Assembly: GCA_947683425.1 (NCBI GenBank)
Contig: CANTUQ010000004.1
Location: 10,888,001-10,952,000 of the forward strand
Origin: Excoecaria cochinchinensis
Taxonomy: Eukaryota; Streptophyta; Magnoliopsida; Malpighiales; Euphorbiaceae
DNA: 64,000 bases
Direction: 5' to 3'
Position numbers and translations under genes: made by a program
Notes under the pieces: generated by a model
The model's database searches: none
The model's input: only the letters and a program-made list of their open reading frames with translations
Told to the model about the DNA's origin: nothing
Shown: in pieces, positions 11,219 to 21,326 of the stretch
How positions within the stretch are numbered: position 1 is the stretch's first letter
Layout of the letters: each line of letters starts with the position of its first letter

Positions 11219-12780
11219 TGCAAGATCTATATGGAAATGAGTATGTCGCTATTACTCGCCCTGCAGTGGATGGAGAAGAGGTTTTCGTGGCGACAATAGA
11301 CTGTTGGTCCACTAGTGAGAGTGGGGATGATGAAGATGAGAAAAATGGAGAGTTTACGGATCCGTGGGATTCAAAGGAAGAAGAAAGAGTAGAAGCAGTA
11401 ACAAGAAGTGGGAGGGTCATTCCAGAAGTTGAGAAGTAGCAAGACCCAGCACAAGCAATCGCAGAGAAGGAGCCGGAAGAAAATTCAATAGTGAAGCAAC
11501 TGAAAAAGACCACGGCTCAGATATCTATTTGGGATCTCTTGAGACAGTCTCCCTCTCACAGACAGAAATTAGCTGAAGCATTAAGTGTATCAACCGTAGC
11601 AACTACAATCTCCCCATCTGAGTTGTTAGACCTTGTAAAGGGGGGATCCGGGGAAAAGTTGGTTTTTTCTGATGCAGACCTACCAACAGAGGGTCGCAAC
11701 CACAACTGACCTTTGTGCATCAAGGCACAGATGGCAAACACACCGCTTGCATCATGGTTGATGATGGGTCGTCAATAAATGTTTGCCCTTTGGTGGCGCT
11801 TCAAGCCTTTGGGATGGATGAGAGTATGTTAAGCAAATCTGACCTGACCATCACTGCCTACGACAACTCTAGGAGGTAAGCATCGGGAATTTTCAAAGCT
11901 TTGGTAAAGACGGGGCCTATTGAGACAGAAACGGATTTTGTGGTTCTGCCGATCCCAGCAAACTTTTCAGCTCTCTTGGTAGACCGTGGTTTCACAAGTT
12001 AGGGGGAGTACCATCCACCTTACACCAGATAATTAAGGTACCTCATGAAGGAGAGGTAGTGACCATTAAAGCAGCAAGAGAGAACCAAGTGTCTGCCTTG
12101 GAGATCTCTAATCAGCCATTCAGTGGCTTTCATGTATCAGTGATCGGAGAAGAGCAAAGCTTAAAAGGTAGCCCTCAAGTGGTGAACATGCTAAAGAAGA
12201 TGCACTTCCTCCCAGGGGCTGGTTTGGAAAAAGAGTCACAAGGGCTGCAAAATGCTATCACTACACGTGGTCAGAAGAATCGAAAAGGGTTGGGCTACAA
12301 AGGAGAGTATAGTAAGAAGAAAGTGACAGAGAAGATTCCCCATATTTCGGAGAGCTTTGTACCAGCATCATCGGTTTGTGCTTACACCGGAGAAGAAGAG
12401 CCACAATGGGTGGACGGGAAGATCATCCCGGGATTTGAAATTTTCAACGATGTCTTTGATGTGGAGATCGGAGTTGTTAAAGCTGTAGAGAACTTTTGGG
12501 ACGAGGAGATTATGACCCAATGCAACATCTGGGACAGGGATGAGCCCGAAGAGATCGTCACTGATAAGATGTTAGCCACCAGACTTAAGGGGAAGGAGAA
12601 GATAGTGGAACCAGAGCCGAAGATAGAAGATCTCAAGATTTCACCAAGCCAGGAAGCCAAAGCACAGTCGGCTGCAACATCAGCATCGACTGAAGTTGAA
12701 AGCCATTTAGATTCTCTTTTTATACCAGAACTCCTTGAGAACAATGTTAATGTTTCTGATTATGTTAATGAGATGAACAA
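11219..12780 (+). pseudogene. pro: Protease region of element B (broken)
   Basis: It continues gag in a shifted frame with VATIDCWSTSESG, an acidic linker and ISIWDLLRQSPSHRQK. The protease active site VDDGSSINVCPL lies at about 11758-11795. Damage includes TAG at 11437, TGA at 11707 (A has CGA), a stop in the RRQAS block near 11876, and at least two small deletions (about 11730 and 11980) that move the frame. From 12059 the frame is open again with the LPGAGL...KGLGY G-patch-like segment and the charged linker SSVCAYTGEEEPQWV. The catalytic domain could not be made from this copy. Confidence 0.85.
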
Positions 12781-13226
12781 CTTTGCTTACTTGTGTGATG
12801 TTTCTGATGATTTTATTTCGCATGATCATAAGCATGATGCATTCATTTTTTATATTAATTCAACTGGCACAACTGCATTTAATCTCGGAACTTTGGAAAA
12901 TCCAAAGGAAATTTTGCTAGCATCAGACATAACTCCTGAAAAGAGAATAAAATTTGAGAGAATATTAAAAAAATATGAAAAAGTCTTTGCCTGGACCTAC
13001 GAGGATATGCCGGGAATAGAATGAGATGTTGCCGAACATGCCATCCCAACTTACCCAGAGTTTAAACCAGTCAAGCAAAAGCTTCGGAGGCTTAGGCCAG
13101 AATGGGCACAGAAAGTGAAAGAGGAGATTCATAAGCAGATTGAGGCCAAGTTTCTGATAGAGGTTCAATACCGGACCTGGTTAGCTAACATGGTTCCTGT
13201 AGCCAAGAAAGACGGTAAGGTTCGAG
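12781..13226 (+). pseudogene. RT: Truncated RT remnant of element B
   Basis: The frame continues from protease through KVFAWTYEDMPGI, HAIPTYPEFKPVKQKLRR and VPVAKKDGKVR, then ends abruptly at 13226. A TGA at 13022 replaces the CGA of A. Sequence after the breakpoint matches non-coding sequence that in A lies at 19431 onward, inside the antisense-gene intron. One deletion thus removed the RT palm and thumb, both RNases H and integrase. The join shows a short AGGC overlap consistent with end joining. Confidence 0.9.
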
Positions 13227-14033
13227 GCAAAAATTAGGCAAAGGGTTGGGTGAAAATCCCCTAAGGGACGCATTTCCCGCAAAGAAAAGCTAGTGTGAAA
13301 ATCCACAAGGGACGCACTACCTTTAAAACAATAACGTTCAATGCCCGGAGCGATAAGGCGGCGTTACTTCAGATGATCCTATTTCAATCACATAACACAC
13401 AACACAGAACATGAATCCCGGGTAAATGATCATTGACCAAGGGGGCAAAGGATATACACCCGACGTCTCTTTCAGAAAACTTGTCGACGATCCTCAAGAT
13501 TCAGGGGGCATGATAAAGCAGACAAGCTATAACCTCAACAAACCTTGGACCACCTAGGGCGCAATCTATACATTTTTGCAAGCATTTGCATTCCATATCA
13601 TGAACACGTGATTTCTTGTATATTCCTATGCATACAATCTTGCAGGAGAAATCGGTGGGGAACACCAACAAAAGCCGAGTGACGACACCAGTCCAAGCAT
13701 CTAAAGGAGCACAGCTCAAACATTCACAGAGGTTAGCACGATGGCGGCACTACCCACAAGAGGTTAGCACGACCACGGCACTACCAATTCACAGCAGTTA
13801 GCACGATGGTGGCACTACCCACAAGAGGTTAGCACGACCACGGTAATACAATTCACAGAGGTTAGCACGATGGCGACACTACCCACAAGAGGTTAGCACG
13901 ACCATGGCATTACCAGTTACAACCAAAAGACAGCAACAGCTACCATCATCAAGCAGGAAGATCGCCGCTTCAGGTACGTGTTTCTTTCCTTTTCCTGAAT
14001 TTTGGCTCACCCAGGCACCCATGCACTAGCCTC
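13227..14033 (+). other. 3' non-coding region of element B with tandem repeats
   Basis: It opens with GCAAAAATTAGGC and GTGAAAATCC/AAGGGACGCAC modules shared with A (19431-19535) and E1 (35535-35650). No gene is visible. The middle (about 13340-13700) shows nothing recognisable, and 13717-13915 is a tandem array. The last part, with CTCACCCAGGCACC...CACTAG, is shared with the ends of A, C and E1. Confidence 0.75.
13717..13915 (+). repeat. Tandem array in the 3' UTR of B (~60-bp unit)
   Basis: The unit is two ~30-bp halves: GAGGTTAGCACGATGGCGGC...CTACCCACAA and GAGGTTAGCACGACCACGGC...TACCAATTCACA. About three full units are present with point differences. Tandem repeats in the 3' UTR are a described feature of Ogre/Tat elements. 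Confidence 0.88.
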
Positions 14034-14051
14034 CCCAAAATTGGGGGCAAC
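14034..14051 (+). other. Polypurine tract region of element B
   Basis: CCCCAAAATTGGGGGCAA directly before the LTR. The same CCCCAAAA(C/T)TGGGGGCAAC block precedes the 3' LTR of A and C, and a variant precedes that of E1. This is the expected place for the plus-strand primer. Confidence 0.8.
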
Positions 14052-15771
14052 TGTAGACACCGGGTCCCGAGTAACCTTGATCAGGATTACCCGATGATGA
14101 AATTTAGCTATGCCGGCTTATAGGCAAAAAGATTGGAGCTCGAAAGTGATTTTTCTTGTCTTTTCGGTGAGTAAAAAAGTGTATTTTAAAAATATTTTTA
14201 AAATAATTTTTAAAAATATTTTGGAGAAGAAAAAGTGTGTTTTAGGTTGAGGGTATTTTATATAAAATTTAAAAAAAAAAGGTGAAAAAATGATTAAAAA
14301 AATGAAAAATGATGGAAAAAATGTTGAAAAATCGGGGGAAAAAAAATAACGACGGAAGGGTGACGGCTTTGTACGTGCGCGGAGCGCGCGCACGGAACGT
14401 GCGCGGAACGCACGCACTCCGCGCAGAAATGCTCGGAGTGATGCCGTTTCTCGACGTGGGGCGCCGATTTCGCCCCCACTTCGCCCATTTCGCCCATTTT
14501 CGACCCCCACTCAATTTTTAACGGTTTTTGGACGGTTTTGGGTGGTTTTTGATGGTTAAAACACGAGAAAAAATTCAGAAACAAGGGGAGACGAATTTAG
14601 GACATCTGGAGAGAAAAAAAACTGAATTTTAGAGCTTTTGAATTGAGAGGAAAAATCAATCTTTACACACTTGTTTTTAGAGTTTTTCTTCAAGTTTCTA
14701 AGCTATTTTCCAAGCATTTTCACAAGGAAGAGACAAGGAATTCAAGACTTCTACCTTCAATTCTTCAAAACTCACTTTACGCATGCTAAATTGCATCATG
14801 ATTATTTTTATGCATGTCATATTTTCATTGCATATATTATCCTTCATGCCATATTATTTCCTTGTGTTAATTTCTAACATCAATTTCTCCTATTTGATTT
14901 TTGGTTGTAAATCATTATTTTATTCTCATTTGAGCACCCATGCACGTGAAGGAGGAGTTGCGGGGTTTGGAATTTTCTTTATACATTTTTAAATTTTCAT
15001 TTTATTTTAATTTCCTTGTATATATTCATTGAATAAAATGTTTTCTTATGCGCATCTAAATAAGAACCACAAAAATATTTTTTACTAAATTAATTTAGAT
15101 TTTTCATAATAAAATGGGACCAATGTCCTAATTTTCATCCCAAATAAAATCATCACATCAAAAATATTTTCTTTAATTGTGCATGCGGGGACCAAAGTCC
15201 TCATAATTAATAAATTCCCCGGTTTTATGTATGTTTGCACTTTTAAAAGGGAGTTGTATTCCGCTCCTTGTATTATTGTAATTCATTGCTTTATCTGATC
15301 ATTTACTGCTTTTCGAACATGGATAAATGCGCTTTTAATTAATTGCATCGTGTGGAGAGAGAGCGAATTAATGATAATTAAAATTTGATCATAAATTCAT
15401 AGAGGTAGAAATAGATGAGAAATCCCGAACCCAGCTCTGGTCTTTGGGCTCGAGAGGTTAGAGGTTATCCTCCAAGATACTTCTTGGGTCACGAGGCTTT
15501 AGCGCTAATCCTAGGCTCCTTAGGGTGAGAGGTTTACCTTCCATGACCCCTCTGGCTAGCCCAAAATGGATACAACGCGCAGTCTTAGGCTCTCCGAGGC
15601 AAGAGTAACTTTCCCAATGTTCTATTGGGTGGCGACTCCATGAAACCTTCTTGTTGCCCAACATAGACGCACTCGCGATTTATTGCAAGCTGTCAACGGA
15701 CCCACAAATTCCCCGATCGCCCTCAAGCGGGCGGTCCCATGGGCGGCTGCAGGGATCCGGCGCCCGTCACA
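14052..15771 (+). repeat. 3' LTR of element B (deleted version)
   Basis: It matches the 5' LTR closely in sequence but lacks the block equivalent to 7298-7875. The join reads CTTCAAAACT/CACTTTACGC with a 2-base CT overlap. The CpG-rich block (about 14340-14465) is also shorter. It ends GTCACA, followed by the second CTTAC. Confidence 0.95.
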
Positions 15772-15773
15772 CT

Positions 15774-16700
15774 TACCGAGTTATGCCTTTCGGCCTGAAA
15801 AATGTAGGGGCCATATACCAGAGGATGGCAACCAAGATTCTGAGCGACCTGATCCACAAGGAGGTGGAAGTGTATGTCGATGACATGATGGTCAAGTCAG
15901 CCACCCGAGAGCGACATTTTGAAGCTCTAGAGAAGTTCTTCACCAAGATTGATAAGTACAATCTGCGACTTAACCCCAAGAAGTGTATCTTCAGGGTAAC
16001 CTCAGGCAAGCTGTTGAGACATGTCGTCAGCCAGAGGGGAATAGAAATTGACCTGGACAAGGTAAAGGCCATCAGAGAGATGCCTGTGCCGCAAAAGGAG
16101 AAGGATGTAAGGAGTTTTCTGGGCAAGCTGCAGTACGTCTGCCGATTCATTGCCTTGCTCACTTCAATATGCGAGCCCGTCTTTAAACTGCTTAGAAAGA
16201 ATCAGCCTGTGGTCAGGAACGAAGACTGCCAGAAAGCCATTGACAGCATCAGGGAATATCTGTTGAATCCGCCAGTGTTAAGGCTGCCACAACCAGTCAA
16301 ACCACTTATCCTCTATCTGGCAGTGGAAGACAGTTTTGTGGGTGCCATGATGGCTCAGGAGGATGAATTTGGAGTGGAATTTGCAGTTTCTTACCTTAGC
16401 AAGAAGTTCCTGGCTTATGAGATTAAATATGCTGAAGTAGAGAAAATCTGCCTCGCAGTGATTTGGGCTTCAAAGAAACTGAGGCATTACTTCCATTCAT
16501 ACAAAGTTTAGGCAGTGGCCAAGCAGAATCCGTTGAGATATTTGCAAGAAGCGCCGTCTTTGCTTGGTAAGATGGGGAGGTGGTTGCTTTTGCTACAGGA
16601 GTTTGATGTTGAATATATCACCCACAAAACTATTAAGGGGCGAGCCGTAGCTTAATTTCTTGCCGAACATCCTATTCAAGGGGACACTCCTGAGTTCACC
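15774..16700 (+). pseudogene. RT-RH: RT C-terminal half and first RNase H of element A (broken)
   Basis: RT resumes with YRVMPFGLKNVGAIYQRM and the catalytic VYVDDMMVKSA, then KFFTKIDKYNLRLNPKKCIF and VRSFLGKLQYVCRFI (thumb). The first RNase H follows with ILYLAVEDSFVGAMM, VSYLSKKFLAYEIKYAEVEK and IWASKKLRHY. The initial Asp region appears as LAVEDS, so catalysis may already have been lost, as is known for the connection-type RNase H of Tat elements. Stops are TAG at 16509 and TAA at 16653. No frameshift is seen. Confidence 0.92.
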
Positions 16701-17333
16701 TTCCCTGATGAGAGCATAATAGCGATTTATATCCAAGGATGGCAGTTACACTTCGATGGGGCAGTGAATAACAAGGGGGTTGGAGTTGGAATTATTTTGA
16801 CAACCCCAGATAATGAGAAACTCCCTTTAACCAAGAAGCTGAGATACCAAGCAACCAACAATGAAGCCGAGTACGAATCATGCACGTTCGGGTTAGAAGC
16901 TTTAGCTGCTTTGGGAGCAAAGAACATAGAAGTCTTTGGTGACTCATCCTTGGTGATTAATTAGATCCGAGGTGAGTGGGCTGTAAAAGAAGAACGGCTG
17001 GTACCCTACGTTGGATATTTGAAGGAGATATGTGGGCAGTTTGAAACCTGCACTTTCCACTTCGTGCCAAGAGATGAGAATCGTCTAGTTGATGCGTTGG
17101 CAACCCTAGTGTCAATGTGGGATAATCCTGAAGGGGTAGCTATGAAACCAGTGCTGATTTCGAGTTCTGAGAAGCCCAGCTTTGAGATCAAGCCAGTGAT
17201 GGAAGTAGAAGTGGCGGATGGGAAGCCATGGTACTTTGACATCATGAATTATTTGGAAAACGCTAGGTTTCTAGAGGAAGCTACCGAGAACGACCAGAGA
17301 GTGATCCGGAAGCTATCTACTCAGTTCATATAA
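16701..17333 (+). pseudogene. aRH: Second (archaeal-type) RNase H of element A (broken)
   Basis: A second RNase H follows the first, the arrangement that defines Tat elements with dual RNase H. Acidic residues are visible in LHFDGAVNNKGVGVG, NNEAEYESC and VFGDSSLVIN, and the last in ENRLVDALATL, giving a complete D-E-D-D set. TAG at 16962 replaces a Gln expected after LVIN, and TAA occurs at 17331. The frame is the same as RT and integrase. Its job would be to remove RNA from the RNA-DNA hybrid. Confidence 0.88.
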
Positions 17334-18473
17334 TTAGGAGGAGTGTTGTATAAAAGACAGGCAGACGGGATTCAGCTCAGGTGCTTAGATGAAAAAGAAG
17401 CCCGCAAGGTAATGGAGGAGACCCATACAGGCGTCTGTGGGGCTCACATGAACGGTTTAAATCTGGCAAAGAAGATCATGAGGCAAGGCTTCTATTGGCT
17501 TACGATGGATAATGATTGCTTAAAGTATGTCAAGCAATGCCAGTTATGCCAACAGTACGCAGATTTGAGATACCTACCAGTATCAGAGCTACACAACCTG
17601 ACATCGCCTTGGCCTTTCGCTGCTTGGGGGATAGATATCATTAGAGAGATTCGCCCCACGGCATCCAATGGGCACAGATACATCATAGTCGCAATTGACT
17701 ATTTTACCAAATGGGTAGAGGCAGAATCCTTCAAAAAGATTGACGCAAGGGATATGGCCAAGTTCATAGAGAGAAATCTGATCTGAAGATATGGCCTCCC
17801 TCACCACATAGTGTCTGACAACAGGGTGCAGTTCATGGGGGAAACCAGGAAGCTCCTTGAGAAGTATGGTATCAAACACCATAGATCCTCTCCCTACCGA
17901 CCACAAGCTAATGGGGCAGTAGAGGCCGCCAATAAAAATGTGAAGAAGATCCTGTCCAAGATGGTCCAAACCTACAAAGACTGGGCCGAGAAGCTACCAT
18001 TCGCACTGTGGGGATATAGGACAACGGCAAGAGCATCTACGGGCGCTACGCCATTTTTCCTGGTATACAGGACGAAAGTAGTATTGCCAGTTGAGATAGA
18101 GCTCAAATCGCTGAGAGTAGTCATGGAAGCCCAAATTCCGGAGGCCGAATGGGCACGACAGAGGCTACATCATTTAAACTTACTAGATGAGAGTAGGCTG
18201 AAGGCTTATTATCACAATCAGATCTACCACAAGAGGTTGGCCAGGACATTCAGAAAGAAGGTGAGAAAGCATCTGCTGAAAGAAGGGGACTTAGTGTTCA
18301 AGCAGATGAGACCAGGTATACCGGATATCAGAGGGAAATTCAGACCAACCTGGGAGGGGCCGTATATCCTTAAAAAGCTGTTGTCCAAAGGAGCTGCAAT
18401 CTTGTCAGATAGTGATGGAAATGAATTCAAAGAACTGATCAATGTCGACAGGCTCAAAAGGTTCCATGGCTAA
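17334..18473 (+). pseudogene. INT: Integrase of element A (broken by one stop)
   Basis: The N-terminal zinc module has HTGVCGAH and CQLCQQY (HHCC). The core has Asp in AAWGIDIIRE, Asp in IVSDNRVQF and Glu in NGAVEAANKN, a full DDE triad. The C-terminus has LKEGDLVFKQM, RGKFRPTWEGPYIL and INVDRLKRFHG, then TAA at 18471. There is no chromodomain, as expected for Tat. The only stop inside is TGA at 17784, where a Cys is usual in this motif. Integrase would insert the cDNA into the genome with 5-bp duplications. Confidence 0.93.
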
Positions 18474-18903
18474 AGACCAAAATAAAAAGAAGAGAATAAA
18501 ATGCCCTGTAGGTCGAAAATCGAAAAAAGGCGACCGTGCTAAAATTGGGCGCCTCAACAGGGTGAAAACCGAAAAAAGGCATCCTGTGCAAAAATTAGAG
18601 GCACGAGAGAAAATGTCCGATCGTGAAAACCCGAGATAGCAGATTGGTAACAGGAGTTGATGCTGTTAAAATTTGGTTTCATGTATTAATAGTGCATACA
18701 CGGTTGAGTAAATGTCAAAACTGATCATGTATGCTGAAATTACATAGAAAGGTACACAATTTCGTGAAATAGAATGAATATTATTCTTTTCATTTTCGTC
18801 ATTTTCTAGTTCTTCATTAAAAAGAAATGTAAAACCAAAAGAAATACATATGTAAGCTAAGCTAAGTCCTGCTACTGCTCTCGCCGACCAGATGCTTGAG
18901 CCC
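18474..18903 (+). other. Spacer after pol in element A
   Basis: The first ~130 bp hold repeats of the type GGTGAAAACCGAAAAAAGGC and GCAAAAATTAGAGGC. Related sequence lies on the opposite strand of E1 (36040-36165). The rest is A+T-rich with no gene. It separates the convergent 3' ends of the sense pol gene and the antisense gene, so it probably holds both polyadenylation regions. Confidence 0.6.
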
Positions 18904-20163
18904 TCATGTCCTATTATCAGATGCTGGACTAAGGATCCACTTTTTGTATTCGCTAGTTGAAGCCACAGAATGATCGCCGAACCTCGGAATAACAGTCTTC
19001 ACTGGTAGCTTGCTCTATAGCTCATAATACCGAGAAGCGAACCCAGCCGAAAGAGCTTCTCCCCAAAAAGATAAGGGAACCCCCACCACATCTTGGGTCA
19101 TCTCGAGCTGATGCGTACATCGAGAAGTGATACAAAAGGTTGCTTGATGGAGCCAAAAGAGGGGAACACACCCCGATGGCCCATCAATGACCACATGAGA
19201 CAGTGGGAGCCATGCAGATATGAAACTGATGTCGTCATCTGACAGCTCGCCAAATCTGGTAATGCCTTCACCAACAGTGGCACACTCATATAGCCGTCGA
19301 CGCGGAAGGAAATGGCTCGGCGAGTACTGTGGAATGAACCGAGAAGGTGGCTCAGACAGCATCCTTAATTTCTCTTGCAGCCAGATCTGAAAAAAAAAAG
19401 CCGCTGTTGTAAGTAGGGTTTACTTCAGGCAAAAATAAGGCACAGGGTTGTGTGAAAATCCAAAAGGACGCACCTCCCGCTAAGAAAAGCTAATGTGAAA
19501 ATCCATAAGGGACGCACTACCTTTAAAATAATGACGTACCTGGAGCAATAAGGGGCTGCCGGCAAAAGTAGTAGTGGATCCAGAGCTCACAGAGTCTAAG
19601 CCTAGAATGGTCTCAGCCAGAATAAGTGGTAAGGGTGATGATCCCCGATGAAAGTCGCTCAAAACTCCGAACAGGCGAGGGTCACCTGTCAAACCCCCTG
19701 GAACAACGGTGAGAAAGTTTATCATGCAAAACAGAAATATGATGCTTACCCGGTAAGTGGGGATGTCAGTGAACTGATCTAGAGCCTCGATCAGTGGCCC
19801 CAGGGCAAAGAAAGAGCCCGGAGAAACCAGCCAGACGGCCTCAGAAGAAGGTATGTCGAGAGCCATAGCTATGTCCCGAGTCTGGAGTAGGCCGCAATGG
19901 GGGACGCAGGGCAGAGCGTTAGGAGGAAGCCAGGCTCCAAGAATGGCAGCTAACTCCTCAGGCAGGGGGCGCAAATCCTGGTAAGTGAACCGGAAGACGT
20001 GAAACCGGGGGTTCCAAAAGTGGGTCGCCGCCAGAAGAAGGTTCTGATCAACTTTGACCCGACGCAGATAGTTTAGCCCAGACAGAGAGGAAAGGGCGCC
20101 TTTTTCCCAAGTGTGCTTGTCATCTAGGATGTGGTGCATTCTTTGGACTAGAGAGAAAGACAT
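18904..20163 (-). pseudogene. Antisense accessory gene of element A, two exons, DUF7745/plant-mobile-domain-like (one stop)
   Basis: Exon 1 is 20163-19540 and encodes 208 codons. Exon 2 is 19386-18904. The intron 19387-19539 has donor CCAG/GTACGT and a T-rich acceptor ending TTTCAG, and splicing keeps the frame exactly, joining GSPLLLQ to IWLQEKL. Exon 1 contains FWNPRFHVFRFTYQDLRPL, PEELAAILGAWLPP and PLILAETILGL. Exon 2 contains SHVVIDGPSGCVPL and TSEYKKWILSP. This pattern matches, from memory, the DUF7745/plant mobile domain-like proteins of plant transposons. The only interior stop is TAG at 19017-19015, and the frame then stays open to TGA at 18906-18904. Antisense ORFs downstream of pol are known in Tat elements; their function is unknown. 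A TATA box lies upstream at 20241-20235. Confidence 0.78.
19387..19539 (-). other. Predicted intron of the antisense gene
   Basis: On the minus strand it runs GTACGTCATT...T-tract...CAG and is 153 bp. Splicing joins two in-frame coding blocks that together match one protein family, which supports it. Inside are the GTGAAAATCC and AAGGGACGCAC modules that B and E1 keep although they have lost the exons. Confidence 0.72.
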
Positions 20164-20234
20164 TCTAAGAAGAATAAAAAGGGCTCAAGATGTTGGGAAA
20201 ATGAAAGGACACAAAGAGCAAAATTTTTGGAGGA

Positions 20235-20446
20235 ATTTATAGAGAAGCGCCACCGACGGCCTACCCGTCTCTCACAAGAGACGGCCTGCCCGTCGGTAAA
20301 GGTCCACCTGGAAGATGCATACGTCAGCATTGCATTTATCACGAGCATTAAATGCGCATTAATTGGGGAATGGGAAACGACAGACGGCCAGCCCGTCGGT
20401 CGCTCCTAGAGACGCCCAGCCCGTCATTCACGAAACTCTATATAAG
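20235..20446. promoter_or_regulatory. Divergent internal promoter of element A
   Basis: On the minus strand TATAAAT lies at 20241-20235, about 70 bp before the ATG of the antisense gene. On the plus strand TATATAAG lies at 20439-20446, upstream of the sense accessory gene. Between them are copies of the GACGGCC...GCCCGTC motifs that fill the LTR U3 (for example 20254-20300 and 20380-20430). It looks like a two-way promoter using the same motifs as the LTR. Promoter activity is inferred. Confidence 0.6.
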
Positions 20447-21326
20447 GGTGAGTGACAGACAGACCAGCGACGCTGTCACATTCACTTCCCCTCTCCAAAA
20501 CGGTTTTTTCTTCGTTTTTTCTACATTTTCAAGCATTCTTTCTCCTTTTTCTTGCAATTTCTTCGCGGACGCTCGAGCGATCATTTTTCTTCAGTTTTTC
20601 TACACTTTTCGCGACTACAAGTAAGTAAAATAACTACTTTTAATTAATTCAATTTATTTCTTCTTTTTTTCTTCTTCTTCCTTTAGCCTTAGAGATGGTT
20701 AGGATGCTTTAATTGTTTTGAATATTTAGGGAGAATGCTGCCCTTTTTTTTATTTTTGTTAAATACAAATAACCTAAACTTTTGCATGATCACATAGAAA
20801 TAGAATTTTTCTATACCTTTGTCGCCTTAGAAATAGGCTTTCTAGCGCATATTTTGTGTTGTTGAGGCCTTAGGCCATTATTTTGTGTTGATTGGGGACA
20901 CACTCTTGCCGGGGTGCGTCCCATTTATATATATATATATTGTTGTTGAGGCCTGAGGCCTGGTTTGATGCCTTTTTATGCAGGAGGTTGGGAACACCCT
21001 TGCTGGGGTGCTGCCCAATTTTTTTTTATTCTAGAAATTGATTATTTTAGGGTGTAATGCATGCCTTGGGGTCTAGAAAACCCATTTTTATTCACTTTAA
21101 ATATTTCCATGCTGATTGCATGTTTCTTCTGCTTTTGATATGTGCGAAGCATGCTGGGCAACATCCATTAACAGGACGTTCGCCCCTTTCCATTTATTAT
21201 CTGTTTTTTTATCTCGTATTTGGGCCGCTATTGCCCGGGTGAGGCCTAAATGGGCTTTCACCTCGAAAACGAGCCTAATAACGCCTGTTATGTCAAATTT
21301 TCACCATCTAACATTTCTTTTGCAGG
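20447..21326 (+). other. 5' UTR and intron of the sense accessory gene in element A
   Basis: A short leader after the TATA box ends at a donor (CTACAA/GTAAGTAAAA, 20621). The acceptor TTTCTTTTGCAG/G ends at 21325, one base before the ATG at 21327. The 705-bp intron is T-rich and holds two degenerate copies of GTTGAGGCCT...CTTGC-GGGGTG (about 20860-21020) and a short TA repeat. Donor, acceptor and the ATG directly after the acceptor all fit a leader intron. Confidence 0.62.

Larger units (their letters stand above)
6530..15771 (+). mobile_element. Element B: Tat/Ogre-like LTR retrotransposon nested in the RT gene of A, internally deleted
   Basis: LTRs starting TGTAGACACCGGGTCCCGAG occur at 6530 and 14052, and both end GTCACA. 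The insertion is flanked by CTTAC at 6525-6529 and 15772-15776, a perfect 5-bp target duplication. The interior carries a primer site, leader, gag, protease and the first part of RT. It then jumps straight to 3' non-coding sequence and a purine tract. RT core, RNase H and integrase are missing, so the copy cannot move by itself. The gag and pro products are recognisably related to those of A but clearly diverged, so B is a separate family or subfamily. Confidence 0.95.

Noticed and set aside
14118..14510. Minus-strand frames in the LTRs of B (also 6596-7046)
   Set aside because: They lie in non-coding LTR sequence, end in low-complexity Phe/Ile runs and differ in length between the two LTRs because of indels in the CpG block.
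19698..19749. A second possible intron in the antisense gene (CGG/GTAAGC...TTCCAG/GG)
   Set aside because: It would be only 52 bp, below usual plant intron size, and removing it shifts the frame into a stop. The unspliced frame matches the family better.
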